From: a virus
Direction: 5' to 3' (one strand)
Virus record (IMG/VR): IMGVR_UViG_3300033233_000006
Location: 62,001 to 126,000 of that record
Length of the DNA: 64,000 bases
The notes under the pieces were generated by a model. That model was not told where the DNA came from. It searched no databases and saw nothing but the letters and a program-made list of their open reading frames with translations. Position numbers and translations under genes: made by a program. This document shows, piece after piece, positions 8,626 to 16,341 of the stretch. Positions within the stretch are counted from its first letter, which is position 1. Every line of letters starts with the position of its first letter.

Positions 8626-9117
8626 ATGGCTAGGGCAGCTGCGACCGACCCGTACCTCAACTTCCGGTTCCACGTCACGGACCCGGCTGGCGGCAACCTG
8701 GACCCGGTCGCCGGGTTCACATCCGTCGCGACGCCCGAGATCAGCATCGAGCCCGCGCCCTACCGCGAGGGCGTCATGCGCTGGACGCAGAAGTACCCGG
8801 GCGTCCAGTCGGTGAGCGAACTCCAGCTCTCGAAGGGCACCGTCCGTCGAGAGTCGGACTTCTTCGCGTGGGTGCTCCGCGTCATCAACGGCGGCGTGGC
8901 GTCGTACCGCACCGACCTCCAGATCGCGGAGTTCCACATCACCGACGCCTTCGGCATCAACGGCGCCCCGTCGCGCATCATGCGCGTGCGCGAGGCGTGG
9001 CCGGGTGCGACGAAGCCGATGGCCGACAAGGACGCGTCGGGCTCGGAAGTCGCCATGCAGTCGCTCACAATTCAGCTCGAAGAGCTTGAGCTAGAGATCA
9101 TCCCCTCCCCGGTGTGA
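8626..9117 (+). CDS. Tail tube protein, T4 gp19-like
   Basis: A 163-residue protein of the expected size for a contractile tail tube. It shows the typical order: N-terminal beta strand NFRFHVTD, loop with EISIEPAPYREG, KYPGVQSVSELQLSKGT, and a C-terminal SLTIQLEELELE strand. It lies after the sheath, as in most myoviruses. Codons 3-7 (AGG GCA GCT GCG ACC) differ from the synonymous CGC GCT GCG GCA ACT that begin the upstream endonuclease. The nearest Shine-Dalgarno, GGAG, lies inside the end of the endonuclease gene. Confidence 0.9.
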   Translation: MARAAATDPYLNFRFHVTDPAGGNLDPVAGFTSVATPEISIEPAPYREGVMRWTQKYPGVQSVSELQLSKGTVRRESDFFAWVLRVINGGVASYRTDLQIAEFHITDAFGINGAPSRIMRVREAWPGATKPMADKDASGSEVAMQSLTIQLEELELEIIPSPV

Positions 9118-9169
9118 GCCCGGAAGCCCCCGTTTACGGCCCCGTCGGAACCTTCTGAGGACCGCGCCC

Positions 9170-9724
9170 ATGAGCCTTTTCGATCGCATCAAGCCGCTGC
9201 ACGAGTTTGACCCGAGCAAGCATGCAGCGGCGGCTGCAAAGGCGCAAAAGACGCTCGGCGCGTTCCAGAAAGCACCGCACGCGCCCACGGGCCACACACC
9301 GGCGATGCAAGCCTTCGACAAGCCCATGCAGGCGAGGAACCAGGCGAAGGCCGACGCGCGCAAGCACGAGGACGCCGGCCCCTCACTCGGTGCTCGCATT
9401 GGCGCCCGAGCGCTGACCGAGCAGACCGAGGCGGAGGCCGCGGCCCATCCCAGGCCGCTCCTCGAAGACCTCGTGGCGGCCCGTTCGGTGCGGTTCTTCT
9501 CGCCGCGCGACATCCAGTACGCGATCGAAGACCTCGCTACGGCAGCGGAGCGGTTCCAAGAGCGAGACTCGCGCTTCAGCTACATGAAGCTCGGTCGTCG
9601 CGGGAAGGACAGCTGCGAGGACGAGAAGAAGGCCAAGGCCATGCTGGAGGCCGCGCTCAAGGAGCTTCGCGAGTCGGCCAACGCCGTGAAGAAGTACGCG
9701 GACCTCTGCGACGCCGACTACTGA
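9170..9724 (+). CDS. Hypothetical tail-region protein, 184 aa
   Basis: Begins MSLFDRIKPLHEFDPSKHAA; rich in Ala, Lys and Gln in the first half (low-complexity, probably extended) and helical at the end (KKAKAMLEAALKELRESANAV). The middle part SPRDIQYAIEDLATAAERF suggests a helical bundle. No family recognised. It lies between the two tube-like genes and may assist tail assembly. Confidence 0.7.
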   Translation: MSLFDRIKPLHEFDPSKHAAAAAKAQKTLGAFQKAPHAPTGHTPAMQAFDKPMQARNQAKADARKHEDAGPSLGARIGARALTEQTEAEAAAHPRPLLEDLVAARSVRFFSPRDIQYAIEDLATAAERFQERDSRFSYMKLGRRGKDSCEDEKKAKAMLEAALKELRESANAVKKYADLCDADY

Positions 9725-9776
9725 GTCGCGCTCGCATCGATGACGTGGCCGCGGGGTAACACTGGTCGGGAGGTTC

Positions 9777-10046
9777 ATGATGCTGCCAACTCCGCCCGCC
9801 GCGGTTGCGGTGGAGATGCCGCTACAACCGCTCATCGCGCCAGCGCAGACGCACGGCTTGGAGATCGAGCTAGTCGTTCTCACGAACCGGATGATCGAGC
9901 GCCTCGTGGACAAGCGCGCGAGCCTCTCCAACGACGAGCGCCGGCTGCTGGAGCGGACTGCGAAGGCACGCGTGGCCGAGATCCTCAAGCGCACTGCCGT
10001 CGATGTCGCCGAGACGATCAACGGTGTGGTGAAGCGGGCGCCTTGA
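9777..10046 (+). CDS. Hypothetical small helical protein, 89 aa
   Basis: ATG start with GGGAGG 6-7 bases upstream. The second half (LTNRMIERLVDKRASLSNDE onward) is predicted helical and charged, ending in TAVDVAETINGVVKRAP. The codon pattern is that of a real gene. No homology recognised. Confidence 0.6.
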   Translation: MMLPTPPAAVAVEMPLQPLIAPAQTHGLEIELVVLTNRMIERLVDKRASLSNDERRLLERTAKARVAEILKRTAVDVAETINGVVKRAP

Positions 10047-10074
10047 GCTACCATGACGAGGTGAGAACCGCGCC

Positions 10075-10629
10075 GTGGCTAGAAGCGTAAATCAAGATCC
10101 GTTCATGTCGCACAATTTTGCCCTGATTGACATCCCGGTGCAGGCCGCCATTCCCACGGCCTTCCCGATCAAGCTCCTCCAGTCGGCCATCACATCGGGT
10201 ACCTTCATCGGCTTCTCCCGCATCTCGATGCCTTCGCTCTCCATCGAAACGAAGGCGATCAAGGAGGGCAACTGGCCGCCGATTCACAAGGTTCTCATGG
10301 GCTTCACCGATGGTGGCGAGGTGACGCTGGAACAGGCGCTCGTGTCGATCAATGCCGACATGTACTTCTGGTTCCAGCAGGCGATCTGGGGGCGGATCGC
10401 TCCACGCCGCGACTTTCTCATCGTCAACACGCGGGCCGACAAACGAATCCCGCAGCGGCTCACCCATCTCGAAGGGTGCATTCCGACTGGCTGGAAGCCC
10501 AGCTCCGACCTCGTCGGCCTGACCGGCGAGGTGGTCATGGAGAGCCTCACGATGGCTGTGACCCGGGTGAGCATCATCCCTCTGCCCATCCCCGTTGCTC
10601 CGCCGACAACCATCGCCCCCCCGGGCTGA
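10075..10629 (+). CDS. Second tail tube-like protein
   Basis: GTG start, 184 residues. It shares the tube layout with the 8626 gene: a strand-rich start, SRISMPSLSIETKAIKEGNW (compare the EISIEPAPYREG segment of the tube), GGEVTLEQALVSINADMYFW, and a C-terminal strand VVMESLTMAVTRVSIIPLP. Phages with two such genes use one as the main tube and the other as an initiator or tail-tip protein. Which role applies here is not decidable from sequence. Confidence 0.7.
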   Translation: MARSVNQDPFMSHNFALIDIPVQAAIPTAFPIKLLQSAITSGTFIGFSRISMPSLSIETKAIKEGNWPPIHKVLMGFTDGGEVTLEQALVSINADMYFWFQQAIWGRIAPRRDFLIVNTRADKRIPQRLTHLEGCIPTGWKPSSDLVGLTGEVVMESLTMAVTRVSIIPLPIPVAPPTTIAPPG

Positions 10630-10641
10630 TCCACAAGCCCC

Positions 10642-10671
10642 TTGCCAAGTCAGAGGTGAAGCTAGTATCCT
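10642..10671 (+). promoter_or_regulatory. Possible sigma70-type promoter
   Basis: TTGCCA (10642-10647), 18-base spacer, TATCCT (10666-10671), placed 27 bases before the ATG of the triple ribbon-helix-helix gene in a true intergenic gap. Matches to consensus are partial, so this is a weak call. Confidence 0.35.
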
Positions 10672-10698
10672 CATCGGAGCGTTGAGGAGCACTACCTC

Positions 10699-11181
10699 AT
10701 GGGTCTGGCTGGTCAGGGTCGTCTGAATTTTGTGATCCCGGAAGCCATCGAGCAGAGGCTCGATGTCTACTGCGATCGCACGGGGCGCACGCCCACCGAT
10801 GTCATCCGCCAGCTCGTGAGCGAGGTGCTCGAAGGCGATCGCGAGCTGTCCAAGGCAGCAGCCGAGCATCCCACCGGGCGTCGGACGAACATTCCGCTCG
10901 GCTACGGCGCGCTTGCGCGCCTCGACGAGTTCGTGCGCGAGGGGAAACACGCGTCAGCCGCGGCGGTCATCGCCACGCTGCTTACCCAGTTCCTCGCGAA
11001 CCGCGTGGACATGAAGGCCGACGAGGTGGTCATCGTCCACGTTCCGCTCCCGGTGTCGGTCTACTCCGCGCTCACGGCTCAGTGTGCGCGGAACGGAACG
11101 CCGATCGAGAAGTTTCTGGCGAAAGAGGCGGCGAGCGCCGCGAACGCCGTCCACGCAAAGTCCAAGGCGAGGCGCAGTTAG
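10699..11181 (+). CDS. Three-unit ribbon-helix-helix-like protein, possible regulator
   Basis: In 160 residues the same strand-helix-helix pattern occurs three times: LNFVIPEAIEQRLDVYCDR (about residues 9-45), TNIPLGYGALARLDEFVREG (about 64-102) and VIVHVPLPVSVYSALTAQC (about 114-148). Each begins with alternating hydrophobics, then a helix with a hydrophobic face and a second helix. Ribbon-helix-helix proteins are usually single units that dimerise; a three-unit chain is odd. It sits among tail genes behind its own possible promoter. A DNA-binding role is inferred from the fold pattern only. Confidence 0.6.
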   Translation: MGLAGQGRLNFVIPEAIEQRLDVYCDRTGRTPTDVIRQLVSEVLEGDRELSKAAAEHPTGRRTNIPLGYGALARLDEFVREGKHASAAAVIATLLTQFLANRVDMKADEVVIVHVPLPVSVYSALTAQCARNGTPIEKFLAKEAASAANAVHAKSKARRS

Positions 11182-11193
11182 GGAGGCTGAACA

Positions 11194-12042
11194 GTGCCCG
11201 GAATCACCGACGTTCCCGGCGTTGAGGTGTGGGGGGCCGGAAGGGGGCAGTACGACATGCCCTGTGGGTGGGTCGACGAGCAGGGCAAGGCCCACAAGAA
11301 GGTCGTCCTCCGCGAGATGATGGGCACGGAGGAGGACATGATGGACGACGATTCCGTCCCGCGTCACACCCGAACGACCAACGTCCTCACGGCGTGCATC
11401 GACGAGCTGGACGGCGTGAAGGACAAGGACAAGATCCGCGACATCGTTGCTGATGAGGTGAAAGTCGGAAAGGGGATCACCTCGACCGACCGCATCGCGC
11501 TCATGGTCTTCCTGCGGCGCGTCTCCCTCGGCGACAACTACAAGTTCGAGCGCCGGTGCCCGTGCCCGCGCCAGCACCTCTGCAAGAACCGCTCGCTCGA
11601 CCTGCGGACCATCGGGATCAAGGCGGTCCCTGACGAGCGCGTCCCGAAGCGCCGCGTCGAGGTCACGCTCCCGCGCTCCAAGAAGAAGGCCGTGCTCCGA
11701 GTGATGACAGCCAAGAGCGAAGGTCCGCTCGTGGCCCTCCGGCCCACCTCGAAGGACTTGCGCTCGGTGGCGATCACCGCACGCGTCGAGTCCCTCGATG
11801 GTCAGCTCCTCGACAACCCCAGGATCGCCGTCGACATCGTGAAGGCGCTGCCGCTCGACGACCGCGAGTTCATCCGGTCGTGCTACGACAAGATGGAGGC
11901 CGACGTGGACACCTCCGTCGAGGTCCAGTGCGACCACCCCCTCTGCGCAGCCGAGTTCTCCTTCCCGCTCGACCTGGGCCAGAGTTTTTTCTCGAAGGGG
12001 GAGGAAGATGGGGCTACGGAGAAGGATCTGCGCTGGCTGTAG
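11194..12042 (+). CDS. Tail assembly chaperone / gp26-like baseplate protein (zero-frame product)
   Basis: GTG start, 282 residues. It begins MPGITDVPGVEVWG and has LREMMGTEEDMM and DRIALMVFLRRVSLGDNYKF, a pattern of the T4 gp26-like baseplate/assembly family, then two cysteine clusters (CPCPRQHLC and CDHPLCAAEF). The gene lies between the tube and the tape measure, the classical place of the gpG/gpGT-type chaperone pair. A slippery heptamer lies 52 bases before its stop and opens a -1 frame extension, so two products are expected. Confidence 0.7.
   Translation: MPGITDVPGVEVWGAGRGQYDMPCGWVDEQGKAHKKVVLREMMGTEEDMMDDDSVPRHTRTTNVLTACIDELDGVKDKDKIRDIVADEVKVGKGITSTDRIALMVFLRRVSLGDNYKFERRCPCPRQHLCKNRSLDLRTIGIKAVPDERVPKRRVEVTLPRSKKKAVLRVMTAKSEGPLVALRPTSKDLRSVAITARVESLDGQLLDNPRIAVDIVKALPLDDREFIRSCYDKMEADVDTSVEVQCDHPLCAAEFSFPLDLGQSFFSKGEEDGATEKDLRWL
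11985..11991 (+). promoter_or_regulatory. Slippery heptamer for -1 ribosomal frameshifting
   Basis: T TTT TTC in the zero frame (codons AGT-TTT-TTC) at 11985-11991 is a perfect X-XXY-YYZ slippery site. A slip of -1 leaves the zero frame, which would stop at 12040-12042, and enters the frame that runs to 12311. Tail assembly chaperones of many tailed phages are made by such a shift. Confidence 0.75.
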
Positions 12043-12311
12043 GACCCGCGTTTCACGCTTTTCTCCCCCTCGGACACCGCGCCAACCTGGAGTTCGAGAT
12101 CGTTTTCCTCATGGAAGCCTACAACCAGCCGTATGACGCGATCATGTCGATGCCCTCGTCTCGGCGGCATCGGTTGGTCAAGATACGAGAGGAGATCGTA
12201 AGATCGAGGAACCAGAAACGAGGAGGGAACGAAGGGGGCGGACCGATGGGTCCACCTCCTTCGGGACCAGGTAGTCCGCCAGCCGGTTGGCGTCCTCCTT
12301 CGAGGCCATAA
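11991..12311 (+). CDS. -1 frame extension of the tail assembly chaperone
   Basis: After the slip the ribosome reads LEGGGRWGYGEGS and continues for about 106 codons to a stop at 12309-12311. The stretch ANLEFEIVFLMEAYNQPYDA, then SMPSSRRHRLVKIREEI, looks like a genuine protein (short, helical, charged), followed by a Gly/Pro-rich tail that overlaps the 5' leader of the tape measure gene. No good independent start codon precedes the conserved part, which supports synthesis by frameshift. This would be the T-like extension that binds the tape measure. Confidence 0.7.
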   Translation, partial: LEGGGRWGYGEGSALAVGPAFHAFLPLGHRANLEFEIVFLMEAYNQPYDAIMSMPSSRRHRLVKIREEIVRSRNQKRGGNEGGGPMGPPPSGPGSPPAGWRPPSRP

Positions 12312-12328
12312 GGGATGTAGGAGACACG

Positions 12329-15300
12329 GTGCCCGCTCAGCCTTACAGCCTTGGAATCGGAGTCCAGGTCGACTACCAGTCGATCGAACGGGCGGCAAGC
12401 GCCATCGAGCGGCAGCTTCTCAATGCGTTCCGCGGAGTGTCGCGGGACGCATCGAAGTACGCCGGGCAAATCACCGAGTCCTTCGGCGGCAAGGGCGGTG
12501 GCGGAGCGCCAGCCAGCGACAAGCTCGCTGGCGCCCTCGGCGGAGCCGTCGGTCCAGCCGAGCTGCCGATGCTTCCCGGAGCGATCGGCCCCGAAGCGCC
12601 CAAGAGCATCGACAAGATGGCGACGGCAATCGGCGATCTCGCCAAGGAGACCAAGCCGGCTGTAAAGGAGCTGGCTAAGCTCGACGAGGAGGTGAGGGAG
12701 AAGCCGAAGGACGCGAAGAAGGCCGTGGCCGGCTTCGGAGACTTCGCCAAGGCGATCGGTCACGTCGCGAACGTCGTCTCCGACTTCGCTAACAAGATGC
12801 GTCAGGGCTTTGCCTTCACGAAAGACGCCGAACTGCTCGAAGTGGCGACGATCCGTATGGCCGTCGGGCTGGGCGAGGGGTGGAAGCGCGCCGATCAGCT
12901 CCGCGACAGCATCGTCGACCTCGGTACGGCGACAGGCCAGAACGTTCACGAGATTACGAAGATGGACGCGGCGCTCGTAAATGCCGGCATGACGTTCACG
13001 AACTTCTCGACCGACACCCAGAAGGCGATCATCAGTCTCGGACACAACTACGGACTCACCGGCGAGCAGATCGCGACCACAGCGACCACGCTCGACACGT
13101 TCGGTCAAGACCTGGGCAACGTGCTCGGCGACGCCGTGCGCTTCCAGAAGGGCTTCAAGCTCCCCGGCGTCTTCGAGCAACTGCCCGGCATCGTGAACTT
13201 CGCCCGCGACTCGTTCCTGTCGTTCAGTGACAAGATCGTCGGCTCCGGCGCTGACATCGTTAAGACGGCCATGCACACGTCAGGCGTCTTCGCCAAGGCG
13301 TTCGGCACGACGATGGCTGATGCGACCAAACGCGCCGAGCAGGCGATGTCCAGGTTCGCCGAGTCGGCTCAGCAGGACCAAGATGTGTTCCTTGGCCTCG
13401 GGACCGAGTTCAGCGGCCTCACCATGTCGCTCATGCAAGCCGGTGTTCCGATCCAGCGCGCAATGGATCTCACGAAGGAGGGCTTCACCGACACCGTCGA
13501 GGCGGCCAAACATTACCGCGAGGTTCTCGACAAGATGCCGAACAGGTTCATGAAGGACCGCTTTATGCGCCAGCTCCAGAAGGAGCTGCCGAGGGACGTG
13601 TTCGCGCTCGTCAAGGACACGAAGCTGCTCCAGAAGACGCTGGCCGATCGCGGCAAGGCGGCTGACATCGAGAAGACGTGGAATCAGGCCGGCGTCGGCG
13701 TCTTCAACGACATGACGACGACGCTCCAGAGCGCCACGGCTGAGCTGCGCGAGATGTTCAACAACGTGGTGGAGGTCGGCAAGGCGATCGGCGGCCAGAT
13801 CGGGAAGATGCTCGGGCTCGACGAGATGTTCAAGGGCGCGACCGATACCTTCAAGGACTTCAACAAGTCGATCCTCGCCTTCGTGAAGTCTGAGCGCTTC
13901 ACGAAGTGGATGGAGACGATCAAGCCCTACGTCGTGAGCATCGGTAAGGTGCTTCTCCCAATCGGGACCTTGATCGGCGGCATCGGTGGGGCTATCGGGA
14001 GCCTCTGGAGCGGAACGAAGGTTGTTACGAAGGGTTTCACGCTCGCTGAGAAGCCGATCGCGTTCCTCGCCAAGATGTTTCCTCGGCTGGGCAAGGGCGT
14101 CAACTTCCTCCTGACGCCGCTCAAAGTGCTCGGCAAGTTCGCCGGCAAGCTCGTAAGCAAGGCGTTCGGCATCGGTCTTCTCATCGACGGATTCAACGCG
14201 TTCAAGACGGCGATCTTGGACATGGGCGAAGTCCTGGGTGATCCGAACGCGACCGGTATGGAGAAGTTCGAGGCGATTGCCCGCGGACTGATCAAGGGCG
14301 TCGGCAAGTTCATCGACGGCGCACTCCTCGGCATCCCGAGCTGGCTCCTGAGCAAGTTCTTCCCGGACATGGAGAAGTCGTTCGACAGGGGCATCGCGGG
14401 GATCTTCGACACACTCGGCGAGTGGTTCGGCGATGGACCGGGCGGCATCTTCGACACTGTCGGCGGGTGGGTGTCAAGGCTTGGCGACTACCTGGCCTCG
14501 CACATCCCCGACTTGGCCGCGTTCACCAAGTCGTTCGGAAAGGCGCTTGGGCAAGTGCTCGCCTTCATGGCGAAGACGAGCGTCAAGGGGCTCAAGTTCA
14601 TCTTCATCGACCTGCCCATCAAGATCATGAAGGCCGAGGTGGGGCTCATCGTTTCAGCGGTGAAGTCCCTCTTCTCCAAGAGCGCCGATGCCGGCGCGGA
14701 CGCCGTGAAGGAGTCGTTCACCCTCGATAAGTTTCTCAAGACGCTTGGAACCCGGCTCTCGCCCATCACCGATTTCATGGTGGGCCTCGGTGAAGGGATT
14801 GCCGGTTCGTTCGGCACCTCGCTGAAAGCCGTCGGCCTCCGCTTCAAGATCCTATGGGAGACCGTCAAGTACGGCGCCGAGTCGGCTGGCGACTGGATCT
14901 ACGACGCATTCGCGAACAACTGGGACCGCATGCAGAACGGAATGAGTAAGTTCGGCGGCCTCCTCAAGAAGTTCTTCACCGTCTCGATTCCTTCAACCGC
15001 CGAGCAGGCGATGGTCCTCGTGATCGGCTCGTGGAACTCCGGCTTCGCGGCGATGAAGGTCGTGGCCTACGAGATGATCGCTGGCGTCGCAAAGGCATTC
15101 AGCGACCTCGCCACGACGGCGATCGACAAGCTCAAGAGCGTGGCTGACGCGCTGCCTGACATGACGCCGGGGATCAAGGATCTCCGGGCCAAGCTCGATA
15201 GCGCCAAGGCGACGGTCGGCGGCCTTGCAAGCAGTTTCACCGATATGACGACACAGGCCAAAGCGGATCTCGCCAACTCGCTGGTCGGCACGGCTCAGAA

Positions 15301-16009
15301 GATCAAGGCGATCGAGGACAAGGCGACTGCTGAAAAGGCGGCGATCGACGAGGTGACCAACGCCGTCTCCAAGCAGCTCGCCGCTGAAATAGCAGCGCGT
15401 GAGGCCGTCTCGGCGAAGAACAGAGAGGCTCACAGGGAGAAGCTCGTCCAGCTCAACTCGGAGTTTGCGCAGGAGACGAGAAACGTCGAACAGCAGCAGC
15501 AGCGGGCGACGGACGCCCGTCGTTTCGCCAAGGAAGCGCGCAAGTTCGAGGAGGGCACTATCGAGCAGTTTACGAAAAGTGGGAAGGCCCAGAAGATGTG
15601 GGGCGCGGAGGGCGTCGATGCCGCGTCGAAAGTCATCACCGACCGGACGGAGAAGCTGGTCGCCTCGCTCACCGAAGATGTCAAGAAGGGCAGCATCAGC
15701 GTCGAGGAGGCCAGAAAGCGCCTTGACGACGACCGATTCAGAACGCTCAAGGCCGGCGAGGTGGCCGGTCAGGAAGCCTACAAGAAGACGACCGGCGTCG
15801 CCGCCGGTGCCACAGCTGCGCGGGCCGGCGGCGGTCCAGCGCCGGGCGGCATGAGCGATGAGGCGGTCAAGCAGCTGATGGAGAACATCAACCGCGGCGG
15901 TGGGCGGGGCAGCAACAGGGTTACGGTCACGCTCAACGGCGGCGACGCAGTGTCGCGAGCGCTCGTGAGCAAGTCTCAGGTCGACGCCAAGAACGCCGGT
16001 ACCGAGTAA
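12329..16009 (+). CDS. Tail tape measure protein
   Basis: About 1,226 residues, by far the longest tail gene, following the frameshift pair as expected. GTG at 12329 has AGGAG 8 bases upstream and is preferred over TTG at 12287, which has none. The protein is helical with long Ala/Lys-rich stretches (around residues 60-160 and 1040-1180), hydrophobic segments near residues 540-570 and 600-660 (SIGKVLLPIGTLIGGIGGAI; KFAGKLVSKAFGIGLLIDGF) and a Gly-rich C-terminus. No lysozyme or peptidase domain was recognised. Its length sets tail length. Confidence 0.9.
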   Translation: MPAQPYSLGIGVQVDYQSIERAASAIERQLLNAFRGVSRDASKYAGQITESFGGKGGGGAPASDKLAGALGGAVGPAELPMLPGAIGPEAPKSIDKMATAIGDLAKETKPAVKELAKLDEEVREKPKDAKKAVAGFGDFAKAIGHVANVVSDFANKMRQGFAFTKDAELLEVATIRMAVGLGEGWKRADQLRDSIVDLGTATGQNVHEITKMDAALVNAGMTFTNFSTDTQKAIISLGHNYGLTGEQIATTATTLDTFGQDLGNVLGDAVRFQKGFKLPGVFEQLPGIVNFARDSFLSFSDKIVGSGADIVKTAMHTSGVFAKAFGTTMADATKRAEQAMSRFAESAQQDQDVFLGLGTEFSGLTMSLMQAGVPIQRAMDLTKEGFTDTVEAAKHYREVLDKMPNRFMKDRFMRQLQKELPRDVFALVKDTKLLQKTLADRGKAADIEKTWNQAGVGVFNDMTTTLQSATAELREMFNNVVEVGKAIGGQIGKMLGLDEMFKGATDTFKDFNKSILAFVKSERFTKWMETIKPYVVSIGKVLLPIGTLIGGIGGAIGSLWSGTKVVTKGFTLAEKPIAFLAKMFPRLGKGVNFLLTPLKVLGKFAGKLVSKAFGIGLLIDGFNAFKTAILDMGEVLGDPNATGMEKFEAIARGLIKGVGKFIDGALLGIPSWLLSKFFPDMEKSFDRGIAGIFDTLGEWFGDGPGGIFDTVGGWVSRLGDYLASHIPDLAAFTKSFGKALGQVLAFMAKTSVKGLKFIFIDLPIKIMKAEVGLIVSAVKSLFSKSADAGADAVKESFTLDKFLKTLGTRLSPITDFMVGLGEGIAGSFGTSLKAVGLRFKILWETVKYGAESAGDWIYDAFANNWDRMQNGMSKFGGLLKKFFTVSIPSTAEQAMVLVIGSWNSGFAAMKVVAYEMIAGVAKAFSDLATTAIDKLKSVADALPDMTPGIKDLRAKLDSAKATVGGLASSFTDMTTQAKADLANSLVGTAQKIKAIEDKATAEKAAIDEVTNAVSKQLAAEIAAREAVSAKNREAHREKLVQLNSEFAQETRNVEQQQQRATDARRFAKEARKFEEGTIEQFTKSGKAQKMWGAEGVDAASKVITDRTEKLVASLTEDVKKGSISVEEARKRLDDDRFRTLKAGEVAGQEAYKKTTGVAAGATAARAGGGPAPGGMSDEAVKQLMENINRGGGRGSNRVTVTLNGGDAVSRALVSKSQVDAKNAGTE

Positions 16010-16020
16010 GGAGGTGACGT

Positions 16021-16341
16021 GTGCCGACCATCCGACGAAACCCGCAGGGTCCGCTGCGCAACGCCACCCTCGTCCAGTTCAACGAGGTACTGTTCTGGGA
16101 CAAGACGGCACCGCCGACGATTGCGCCAGCGGACGATGACTCGCAGTACACCGTCAAGAGCTTCGACCGTCACGACTTCATAGGCTTCCGCGAGCTGGGG
16201 TCGAGCCAGTTCGGCTGGATCATCATGGAGCGGCAGGACCAGGCCGGAGACCAGATGCGGCTCTGGCCGAACGACTGGGTTCCGGGTCGGCGCATCGCCA
16301 TCCCGTCTCGCGACAGTCTCTCGGCGAGGGGGATCGTCTAG
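16021..16341 (+). CDS. Baseplate protein, LysM/gp53-like
   Basis: GTG at 16021 lies behind a near-perfect Shine-Dalgarno (AAGGAGGTGA). The 106 residues contain YTVKSFDRHDFIGFRELGSS, FGWIIMERQDQ and WVPGRRIAIPS: the order Y-x-V, D-x-x-D-L/F-I, W-x-I, P-G-x-x-hxIP is that of LysM-type and gp53-type small baseplate proteins encoded just after the tape measure. It overlaps the next gene by one base. Confidence 0.65.
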   Translation: MPTIRRNPQGPLRNATLVQFNEVLFWDKTAPPTIAPADDDSQYTVKSFDRHDFIGFRELGSSQFGWIIMERQDQAGDQMRLWPNDWVPGRRIAIPSRDSLSARGIV

